Shown one piece after another: positions 51,434 to 61,870 of a stretch of DNA of 64,000 nucleotides. The translations under genes and the position numbers were made by a program. Position 1 is the stretch's first letter; each line of letters starts with the position of its first letter. The notes below the pieces were generated by a model. It worked only from the letters and a program-made list of their open reading frames with translations. It was not told where the DNA came from and did no database searches. Source of the DNA: Setophaga petechia (Eukaryota > Chordata > Aves > Passeriformes > Parulidae); NCBI GenBank assembly GCA_024362935.1, contig JANCRA010000019.1, forward strand, positions 6,320,501 through 6,384,500, given 5' to 3'.

Positions 51434-51716
51434 GCCCTTTGTTGGCTCCTTTGAAAGCATTTCCACTGGCTGCTGGCCACAGGATTTAAGTTGCATTCAG
51501 GAGTTCCATTACCCCCAGGGGAAGCCCCAGTTTGGTGGGAAAACCCCAGTTTTGTGGGGAAACACCTGAGGACAGCGACCAACAACCCTCTGGATCGTCC
51601 AGGATGTTGAGGACCAGTTGCATCAGTGGAACTCCCCACAAGAAGTTTTTTCCTGACCCACCGGAGTGGTGAGTGTGTTGTGGAGAAGGTCACATTTTTT
51701 CCTTTTTTTTTTTCTC
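51434..51716 (+). mobile_element. Endogenous retrovirus leader remnant
   Basis: This is the non-coding stretch after the primer-binding site. It contains paired ccccagttt-ggtggg phrases (about 51526-51560) and a possible splice donor (gagtggtgagtgtg at about 51665). Neither gag nor any other retroviral frame is recognisable. The sequence runs directly into a T-rich tract and the right-hand inverted repeat. Confidence 0.45.
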
Positions 51717-51907
51717 CTTGCATTGAAAAAATTATGGATAGATGCATTCAGACACACAAGGGCTATAAAATCTTGACCATTTTACTGTGTAATGCCAGCA
51801 GGAGCTTTCATTCCCCTGCAGTTAGTACGCTGAAACATTCATGTGCTGGAGCATATTTTCCCTTAGCAAGACCCCTGGCCAGGATTAGGCACTACCTCAG
51901 CCCTGTG
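51717..51907 (+). repeat. Inverted repeat, right copy
   Basis: Partner of 48723..48929 in opposite orientation, about 2.8 kb away. It starts immediately after the T-rich tract ending the retroviral leader. Two 9-bp deletions relative to the left copy are visible, and one has GCCA microhomology at its ends. High identity compared with the nearby CR1 fragments suggests recent duplication or gene conversion. Confidence 0.85.
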
Positions 51908-53910
51908 CTACTTCAGGGAGCACAAGTGTGGCTTTAACTTTCATATGCCACAAAGACCAAGCTACAGAAACCACCAGTGTTTCAAAGCTTGACAGATAAA
52001 AAAAAAGAAAATCCATAGAATGAGAACAAGGCTTTTAAGAGGGCTTAGATACTTTTTCAATGCTTTTACACCTTACCACCAATGATGCCATTTATGATCT
52101 TCTGGTTTACATTAAAAACAAGAACTCTATCAACCACAACTTCTTCACATAAAACAAGTAAGACACGGGTCCAGTGCTGGTCCAATTTATGTCAGTGCTA
52201 TTATCACTATACAGATGTCTCCAAATCTAGCCAAGTGTTTTCAAATATTTTGTTTATTCTTGAAATTTCAAAAATCAAGCCCAGATTGAAGATTAACTTG
52301 CACTTTAAAATGTAAAAAATTTTCCAGTTTGTATAGTATTTCTATACTATACAAATCAATTTCAGTTTGAACAAATGCCTGATGTCACATTTGTCACAGA
52401 GCCTTGACACAGGACTCATTCAATCCAAACAGCAGAAAAGAAAATCACAGATCATGAAGGACATCATACATCTTGTAAAGTCCATCATATTTGTAGTGAA
52501 AATAAAAATTTAAAAAAAAAAAAGGTTTTATCCCAGAGATCCTTAATTCTCATTGAATTGTTATGAAATTTTTATAGCATTTTTAATCTTGATTCTGGTA
52601 TCAAAATGCTATTTTAAATGTTATCAGTTAACACGCACTACTTTTAGAACATATTTATTGAAAACCAAACATTTGATAAAGTATTTTTGATCTGAAATAG
52701 TCTCACATAACTTCTAAAAACGCATAATATTGTACGTGTATATACATGTGCATGTCTGTGTCTGTGTAAATGTAAACATAAACAGAAATAGGCAAATGTA
52801 AATCTATAAGAGTTGATTAACTTTTTTAAAAGCAATTCTGAAAAGCAATTTTGTTCTGTGTTTAATTCCAGCAGCGTTTTTCAAATTACCATGGAGCTAT
52901 TATTTATCTTTAATTGCCATGGTTGAAATTTACTTATTTAAATGCAACATTTTCAATTTGGGAAGATACTCAGACTGGGGACAGAGGAGCCAAAAAAGAC
53001 AGAGGGAAAGAAGATTGCTTGGTTTTGACTTGGCTTTATCTGTGCAGGTCTCCCTCCTGTGCATATGCATTACCATGGAGATTTTGAAGGAGATTAACTG
53101 TTTTGTTATTACCTTCAGGGTTTCTGCTTCATGCAGGGAACACATTCAGGAGAGATGTAGTTAAAATATCAGTATAGCTTTATTCATTATGATTGATGTG
53201 AGCTGATGCCAAGAGCAGCCCAACATCATCATTGCAGCTGTGGGATCCTGCAGGAGTTTAATCCTGCTCCAGTTTAATCTTGGAGACAAATTTCTTAGTA
53301 ATGTTAAACAAGTCCTGCTGGGCATCACATTTGCTAAGGAAGAGGCAGCAATATTCTTCAACCTCACAATGACAGGGTAAGGTTGAATTAAATAGCATCT
53401 TGCTACAAACATGCATTTGCTCACAACTGGACAATTGTAAAATAAATTCAGGTCTTGATTCAATGCTGAGTGAAAAGAAGTTGCATGGGCCATGTTTCAA
53501 CACCTCCCTTCACTCTGATCTTGAGGTACTTATAAATCTGCAAAGCCTGTGGCCTCTCATTGCAGGCTCTTTAATTCACCAGCCCTCACAACTACCCATC
53601 TCCACAGTTAGGAAGAAAGGTATAAAAAACATAATTAGGTTCATCATCTATTCATCATCCACTCATTTCTAACGTTGCTCAGATCAGGAATTCCTCATTT
53701 CAGAACCCTGCTGAAATTAGGTTTATTTTCTAAATTTTTTGCCTATTCTTTACCCCAGCTGATTCTTAAACAGCATCTTTATGTCATGTATCTTTGCTGA
53801 ATGCCAGGTCTTCAGCCAGCTGCTTTCTCACTCCCCATCCTCAAGAGCATAGAGGGAGAAAATGACATGGAAAAACTAGTGGCTTGAGGTAAGAACAAGA
53901 AGATCACTTT
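51908..53910. other. Intergenic, nothing recognised
   Basis: AT-rich DNA with an A-run at about 52511-52522 and a short TG/TA-rich stretch at 52733-52770. No gene or repeat family was recognised. Confidence 0.5.
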
Positions 53911-54480
53911 TCAAGTGGTCCAAACTGCAGTCACTGCCAGAAAACCTGCTCCTGTGGGGGCTCCTCTCCATGGACTGCAGTTCCTACAAGGAGCCTGCTC
54001 CTGCATGGGCTCTCCATGGTCTGCAGGTGACACATCCACATGCTGCAGTTCAGGATCCTCCACAGACTGCAGTGAGGACATTTGCTCTGCTGTGCTCCTC
54101 CACGGGCTGCAGGGGCACATCCTGCCTCACCCTGGGCTTCACCACAGGCTGCAGGGGAATCTCTTCTGCAGCACCTGCAGCACCTCCTATTCCCCCCTAC
54201 ACTGACTCCAGTGTCTGCAGAGCTGTAGCTCTCACTTATTTTCACTTCTCACTCAGAGCTGCTGCACAACATTTTTTACCTTTACTTCAATATCTTTTTC
54301 AGAAACAGCAGCAGCTGATGGGTGCAGCTCTAGGCAGCAATCAATCCATGGTGGATCTCACTGGAACTGGCTTTTACTGACACAGGAGCAGCTCCTAAGC
54401 TCTTCTCACGGAGACTATCCCTGCTTCCCCCCAACGCTAAAATCCTGCCACACAGACACAGTCCCACAGACTTTACTGCA
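53911..54480 (+). mobile_element. Avian LTR-type interspersed repeat
   Basis: A GC-rich island in AT-rich surroundings. It contains five spaced copies of a ctccaYRgRctgcag-like phrase (53966, 54012, 54058, 54098, 54140), then ggggaatctcttctgcagc, cactgactccagtgtctgcag and atcctgccacacagacac. I recall this order from a common bird LTR-type element ending in ccacacaaaccca. The open frames on both strands here come from the repeat. The left end is uncertain and no PBS or internal region was seen, so it is a solo or truncated copy. Confidence 0.6.
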
Positions 54481-57400
54481 TCTTTCCCACTCTGAATATC
54501 AGTTCACATTAGGCCCAAACTTTGGGACACATCAGACTCCAGTGCACATACGAGAAATACGAGAAAAGAAGATGAAGATTCATAAAAATGTACTGAAAAA
54601 TTCTTTTTATATTTTATAGAAAAGAGAGAAACATTTCATCAATCTTCTTGAAAAGTATTTGCCTCAGTATCTTTGACATTTACTAAAGGCAATATTTATC
54701 ATTTTCCTCCATAACACTTCGTCGTTCTCTTTCAGTACCACCTGAATGACAAGACTTTTTTTTAAACCCACTGTGAAGTCTGTAAATCAGTTTAGTGCTT
54801 AGAACGCATGAAATTCATTATTCAAGCACCAGTGCTATTGACAGTATATCAAAAAGGTCAAATGAGCAGATTAAAACCTTGCAGTATGAATTAAACATAT
54901 CAGTTGATCTTTATGACATCGAATGCATTTCACACAGGCAAAAGAGACTCATACATTTCCTGTTAACAAATTTGGGCACATTTTTTGCACTTGCTGCTTG
55001 AGGAAGTGCAAAATATGTTTGGAGAGAGGCAGATGACAAGCAGTGAGGCAAAAAGAATGGAAATTTTTTTCTGTTGTTTTAAAGGGAAATGTTGACTGAG
55101 AGTTGTAATAAAAAGACCATAAATGTTAATCCTCCTAAATAAAAGAAAATTAATTTCTGACTAAAGAGATGGTCAAACTTTTATGTATGTGAATACCATA
55201 TATGTAATTTTTTTTTTTATTATTATTTTTAAAGCATCCTTTAAACAGCTTGCAAGAGTCAGATTCTCTTTGAAGGCTGTATGCAGTCTTTGCTAATCTA
55301 GGAAGCATAATTCTGAGCATAGAACACAAATCAGAGTCCATTAGACTAGAAAACCCAGACAGTGGAAAAAATATCCATATGTCAAGAGTAATTCAAATTT
55401 CTAATAATTATGCCAAGGAATTTAGTTTCATCTGCAAATAAAATAAAATAAAACAGATGAAAAGGTGAACTGAAATATATAAAAATATTCTGTGTTGGGT
55501 TTTTCTCCTGGTCTCTGAAAGCAACAAGTTCCCAAGAAAGTAGGTGTTACTTGTTATTCTCACTGACATCTTTCAGATAACAGGTGCCATCTGCTCATCT
55601 GATGAGTGCAATATTGCATCCTCCAGGTGACTAATAAAGATGTAAAGGTCCCAGGACAGGGCCCTCTTATGTTCTGCTTCTCACCAACCTCCAGGTGGAA
55701 TACATCCCATTAACCACCAATTTCTGAACCCAACCATCCCACCAGTCTCTAGGGTTTGGCAGTGCCAGAGAAACTGTCTGATAAACAGCAAATCAGCACA
55801 GGGCTGTTTTCCATGCTAGGCCTTTCCTGGTGGAGAGATTTTTTCATAAACTGAGTTTACTTGTCCGAGTAGCTGCACCTTCCAGATGTCACAAAAAGAG
55901 AAAAATCAAACTAAACAGGCTTTTTTTCACATGAGACTATTTAGATTGTGCCAGGCCACATAAGTGCTCATGGCTCTAAAACAATAAAATACACATTCAG
56001 ACAAAAAAGAGAGACAAGTGACCAATAATCCATGGGGGACCGGTATTACGAATCAGCAATCATGAAAGACTACTGAGAAACAGAATAGAAAGAAATATCA
56101 GTCTGAACCCTATGGAGTAGTTGGGCTGTTCTACTGCTGGTGCTTTAGACTTTAAATTACCGTTTTTCCACAGCAAATTAAAGGACAAAGAAAATAGTTT
56201 TGGTTGCATCTGCAGCTGTCTGTGAAGTACGACAGCAGAATAAACAACAGCACTACACGAGTATCAGAAATGTTCGGCCAAAAGGAATTCATCACAAGAA
56301 ACATCAGATCACTGGTTAAAGAGGTCAATGACTGTTTCAGTCAATTGCTGTTGAAACACATGGCTACCTCCTGATTTCACAGCAGAGCAGCACCTACTTT
56401 CTGCTCCTAATAAGTTTTTCAAGGACTCTGCAGTGATGATCGGCCTGTTCCCACGACAGTGCATACATGTGGTTTATATATTCTGTAATTTGTGCAAACT
56501 CTGTAAACATAACTTGGCTAATGTAAGTTTCTCTGTATCAGTGGTGATTAGGCATCATTAGATGTTCCAGTCCTCCAAGCTAAACCTACCTCAGCTCTAG
56601 AGAATAATGCTGCTCATGTCCAGACCTTTCCTTCAAAAAAAAAAAACCTTTAGCTCCATGACCTTATCAGTCCCCAAGCTTCAGAAGAGAGTGCACCACA
56701 CCAACACCCCCTTTAAAGGTCTCTGTCAGCCTGGGGAGAAGAAACCTGACAAAATTGGTACCTGAATATCAATCCTGGACTAAAGCAGAGAAAGGGACAT
56801 CTATGCCCACACATAGTTTCAATTCCTCTTAAAATATGTGTGCCACATTCAGTGCTTTATAAATCAGTAGCTCTGGCTGTACATGTCAAAATTTCATGTC
56901 AAGCAGAGTTCTCATTCCAAATGCTCAGTTGCTTTTCTTCTCTCAGCTGAAAGAGCAAATTGGTATGATGGTGCTATAAGCATGCTGACTTCCTTGGAAT
57001 AGAGTGGCATCTCTCACTCAGCATAACTCTATGTAATTTATATATCCAAACATCTCAAATGACCTCCTCTTATAATAAAACTCTGCAGTTCCTGATTTGG
57101 ACTGGATTTGGTTTATTTCAGTACCGCTCAAGTTTTATCATTTTTAGTGTAGAACCTGGATTAAATCTGAACAAATGCCCCTTTAGTTGCAAAATTGATC
57201 AAGCAGTAATCCATGCGCCCAACAAAGTTCTTCAGGCAGGATAACTCTCTGTAATATTTCACCGCTCTGATTTTAGAAGCCTGAACACCGCAATTTCCAC
57301 CATATGCAGCTCTTTTGAAATAAAACATATTTTTTTTCTTTTGGTGGTAAACAGTCCACCACTCTTATTTACACCCACATATAATAGTGTAACCAAGGGG

Positions 57401-57859
57401 TTTGAGTCTGGAGCTGGTCTATGGCTTTCCTTGGTGCCCAGAGAAATTTCCTCTCACAGACTCGAGACATCCCAGGGGCCAAATTGATGAACACAGCATC
57501 TCTGGCCTAATTCCTGTTCACTGGAAATGTTGCTTCCCTGGAGCCAAAATATCAATTAACTGCTCTTTGCCCAGGCACCCCATGTTGTTAAGACTCAGAA
57601 GAAAATGTCTGTAAAGAGAGGAGACATTCTTTCTGAAGCAGGCATTTCATATCTCCAGTTGAACATCTGTGCTGCCATTACAAGCATCTGAGACTCAGGG
57701 AAAGCTAAAAAAACATGCTGTAACCTAAATTAAAATAATCATCAAACACTATTCCAGATAATGCAGTGCATAAGCAGCCAAACTACAGATGGTGTTTGCA
57801 CTTTTGTCTTCAGAAGAATCAATCCAACTTTAACTGAAATAAAGCTAATATTAAAAAGT
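54481..57859. other. Intergenic, nothing recognised
   Basis: Unique AT-rich sequence. Homopolymer T (55208-55219) and A (56635-56646) runs and a (aaaat)n stretch near 55437-55452 are the only simple features noted. Confidence 0.5.
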
Positions 57860-57950
57860 TTTAGAATTATGGAATTATAGAATTTGCAGAGTTGGAAAGG
57901 ACCCCCCAGGATCATTGAGCCCACCTTCTGGTCTAGCTGAACATGCAATA
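57860..57950 (-). mobile_element. Short CR1 LINE tail
   Basis: tagaattatggaattatagaatt matches CR1 terminal octamers, followed by gagttggaaaggacc and gatcattgagccca, the minus-strand view of a CR1 3' end. Only about 90 bp remain, so the right limit is approximate. Confidence 0.8.
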
Positions 57951-60900
57951 ATGCAGATGGTTTGTACTTTCAAGTTAGTCCTTTCTTCCTTCCTGTTTCC
58001 TAAAAGCACTCTTTTTAAACTGTCAAGTGTACTGCATTTGCAGATCTGTTAAGTAGAAAAAACACCTAGATCCTCTGATAGTATTTTACTGTACCTTTAG
58101 ACCAGCAGAAATCTGTCTGGTTTTCCTCTGCATTTGTATGATCTGTCATAAACAAATATCACAGGATTACAAAGGGTTAATAATATTACCATCCATAGTT
58201 AAACTGCTGCCCAATGTCACACTGAGATTTTTTGACATTATGTTTTTCAAGGTTTGTGCTTCTTGTGTGGAACTTTCCAACCTCCCTTCCACTCCCATTT
58301 GCATTTTTTCAATTTAAATGCTATTTTAGAGTGTTTTGTCTCCAACTCTAATCTGTCTAGGTAGCACTGAGTTATTCTTATGATTTAAATGTTTTTTGCA
58401 TGTTGTCGCTCCTGTGAACATTGTTTTGCTACGAGAATATTTCCCAAAGATCTGTATATTCCAGCTCTGACTTAAGTTCAAATAGATATACAGATACAGA
58501 TAAAAATAAAAAAAAAGGAAGCTTGGCTGGCTTCTTCCTGTACCTTTTTTAAGTTAGCAGTCTCCACAGTCTAGGACTGCCATTCTGTCATCTTCCACAA
58601 ACCTTGAATGTAAAGCGCTCCCATAACACATCTAATGCATCAGTTCAGATAGCAGAGAGGTTTTAAATTAACCAGCTGTGTTTAGAGCCTATGGAACTGT
58701 CATATAAACTACAGGTGCCACTGCAGCTGTGTCACCTCAGCTCGCAGTTACATAAAGCAGGTGCTTAGACCTTCTGTCAATGTGAATTTATTTTTAATGT
58801 CTGCTGCATCTTTCTGCCTTCTCCTCAGAAACTAAAGTTAATTCTTTTAATTGACCATGAAACCAGATTTTCCCCATGTCCTGCACAGGGTCTTGTAGTA
58901 GGGTCCAACAGGTTCACAGCAGGTAAGACAGGCTGCAGGAAATGACAGCACCAATCCAGGCTCCTGAATCCATCCATAGTGAGTCCATCTGCTCTGGGCC
59001 AAGCAGAGTTTTGTGCAGCATCAGCCCTTGACACCTTCAGGAGCTCCAGGTCTCAAACAATACCCCCCTGAACAGGCTGATCACAGGGTATTGGGGTACC
59101 TTTTTGGGCTGTGACTATTCAAATGGGCTTCTGGAAGAGAAAGAAAGTTGGGTTAATTCATTTATACATGTCTCCATTATTGTAGCTCTGTCAATGTAAA
59201 TTAAAGGATCCCATTCTGATAGGCACAGTGTGTCACTTAGAATTCATTATGAATATTAGATAAGGTGTTGTTTATTTATGGAAAATTGATTGCTTATTTC
59301 TCACCCTCAGATACAACTTCAAGCAGTTACGTAACCAAGATATACTCACACGTATCTGTATATAAATACACAGTTATGTTCAGTCCACAGAGCCTAATTT
59401 AAGTAACAGTAAAGTTCCTTGAGTAATAAGGAGGACACATAGAAGGGGTTCTTGAAAACAAAATGTTTCAAAATTTTTCCCCCACCTTTTTTGTAAAACC
59501 TGCATTTCTGGAGAACTTCAGAGGTGCCTTTAATAGGTGAAGAGCCTCTGAGCCAAAAGTGCAGTAGAAAGGTTCAACAAAAAAAGATTCTGTCTGAAAA
59601 GCCAAAAACTATTTTCTGACTTTAATAGTCCTTGAGAGATCTTGATATCCATAAACTGGAGTAGGGCTGCAAACATAAATACCAAGTTGAAGTTTCCCTT
59701 ATGACATAGCAGTTTCAGCTGAAGGACTTTTCTTTTTTAACCCAGCACTTGAGTGAATAAAGCAGAAGTGAAAATGGATAACCTTCCAAACATTAAATAT
59801 ATTGGTCTGTAAATTCCCAGGAGAAATGTTCCTCTTGCTAAGATGGATTCTATCTGTTTCTAAGGGTTTCCTTCTAAAATTCCACATCCACTCACACAGA
59901 ACAGATTTAATTATAATCCATGACTTTCACCTTTATTATTAGTGAACACCACGTTCAATTTGAGACAAAGGTCTATCACTTCTGCAGAACTATTTCTGCT
60001 TGTTTCTAGTCAGAAGAGTGCTGAAAGGGAAGAAATAATGTAATTAAGATCATTCTCCTCACTCATAAGACCATGCACAACATTCAACTAAATTTATATT
60101 AATATCACTGAGATATTAACTTGTAACTTTTTAGGACAGTTTGAGAGCCAGTGTGAATTGAAGTTGCTCATTTGAAGGAAAGTGAAGCTTTAGCATAGGT
60201 AGCTCCTTCGAAGTGACAGTGATTTATTCTGTCTGAGAATCTAAGCTGAAATCTGGGCAAATCAATGTTACTGTAAAAACATCAGCTTGTATAGAACCTG
60301 CTCAATAAATAAAATGCCTTTGCTTTAGGACAAACAGTTTTCCAAGTGCTTTTTTACATAAATAAGAAATACCTCTTCTGCACTGAGAAAAGCATCAAAT
60401 TCTCAGTATCAGATGATCCACAGAGTTTACTGCAGTCTTCTTCCCATACAATGGACTTCTTGCTGAGCCTCCACTTGGAGTGGAAGTGTTCTCCTGTCCT
60501 TGCCCAGCCCCAAGCCATTCTACACTGCAGTGGCTTTCTCTAAGCAACACTGGGGTAACACTGAAGAAGCATGAGGAACACATTTGCCACATGGTGAGAC
60601 CCAGCTCTTGGGCATCTGCTGGGCATCAGCTGCCCTGGTCAAACACAAAAGCCTGGTGTGCCACTAGAGATATCAGTGAGCTTGTCCCCTTTTACTGCTG
60701 ATAAAGAATACTCCCTTTTAAGCTGTGGGAAAGCACAAAATGCCACCCAAATTTCCTTTCATAAATGCATTATTCATCCCACATGTATGTTTTTCAGTCT
60801 CCTGCTTATGAAGGGACAGACTGCATATGGGAGTTCAGAGTAGACAAAGGGGAGGTCTTTTGCCACACAAACAATTCTGTGACCTGATGCAAAAATGGCA

Positions 60901-61535
60901 CATACAGCCATCCAAACACCAAGTGAAGTCACCAACCTGCCTGCTGACACACAGCCACCACCTTTCCTGCCACCATCAGCTCCATGGGGCAGCAATGGGA
61001 AGTCCTGCTTGGGCCAGCCACCCTGGTGGTGCCTGCAGAATGTATCCGTGCCAGCAATGGTGGGTGACTGACTCAGGACAACTTCTCTTTACAGGGTCAG
61101 TGTCTGCTGCCTCTCTCCCTTGGGCATGAAGGAACCTTCCCAGCCTTGATCCACTATGACTTGGGCTTTTCTGGATGATCACTGGTCTGGCATTTGGGTG
61201 GATATTTACTCAACCATCTTGTCATGCTTTTATCTATTTGTCCTCCAGCAGACCTCATATCCATCTAGCATTAGTTTGAAAAAAGATCATTTAAGGTTAA
61301 CAGCTCCCTTTTGAGTTGCACTGATTCCTTACAGCTCACCAGTTAGTCTTGCAGCTGTCTGGCAGGCCCCAGATTTCAAGGGAAGGCTGAGTGGTCTTCT
61401 CCATGCAGGCCAGTTTCTTAAACAGCAATCCTCTTCTGGAAGAAGCTCAATATTTGCATTTTTTCCCATATTTTAGCATAAATCTGCTCCTTCCCATCTT
61501 GGACAAGACTACACAAAAGTCACATAAAACTGAAA
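57951..61535. other. Intergenic, nothing firmly recognised
   Basis: No gene was recognised. Locally GC-richer parts (58.85-59.10 and 60.45-61.20 kb) carry overlapping open frames on both strands with no domain, and may be unrecognised old repeats. Confidence 0.45.
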
Positions 61536-61870
61536 GTGGCACTGTGGCACTGAGAGAGACTGAAGAGGATCTTTATTTGAAGGTACTCCCCTGCCAGGGA
61601 GTACCCACCCAGGGGTGAGTACATATTTATAGATTTTAGGAAAGGAATATAATTGATAAAAAGCACAAATTAAGAGGACAAGTGGTGATGCAATTCCCCC
61701 TCAGGTCAAGCTCCCTTTTTGAAGCCCCCCCATTCAGCACTAGCTGTGCTTTGTCCATGAGAATGTATCTCCAAGAGTTGTTCTCAGCCTTGGTTCCCAG
61801 GAAAAACCAAGATAGCACAGAGGCTTGTACCCCCCAGGGCTTGGAGCTCTAGAATTTGGTTTGTCCTTCT
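61536..61870 (-). mobile_element. LTR of an endogenous retrovirus, minus orientation
   Basis: On the minus strand this reads as a U3-R unit: a TATA box (TATAAATA, complement at 61624-61631), about 50 bp later an AATAAA signal (complement at 61572-61577), and a short tail. Between the two lies a perfect 9-bp stem with a 6-base loop (61582-61605), placed near the expected 5' end of the viral RNA. No partner LTR or internal genes lie in the window. Both ends are approximate because terminal TG/CA and target duplications were not resolved. Confidence 0.6.

Noticed and set aside
48694..51937. Similar proteins encoded at 48694..48912 (minus) and 51626..51937 (plus) as a gene pair
   Set aside because: The similarity is at DNA level over a repeat. 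The 9-bp indels and divergent ends give no evidence of coding constraint.
53931..54380. Overlapping 96-136-codon frames on both strands near 54 kb
   Set aside because: They are produced by the GC-rich LTR-type repeat with its internal ctgcag blocks. Open frames in several registers at once argue against coding.
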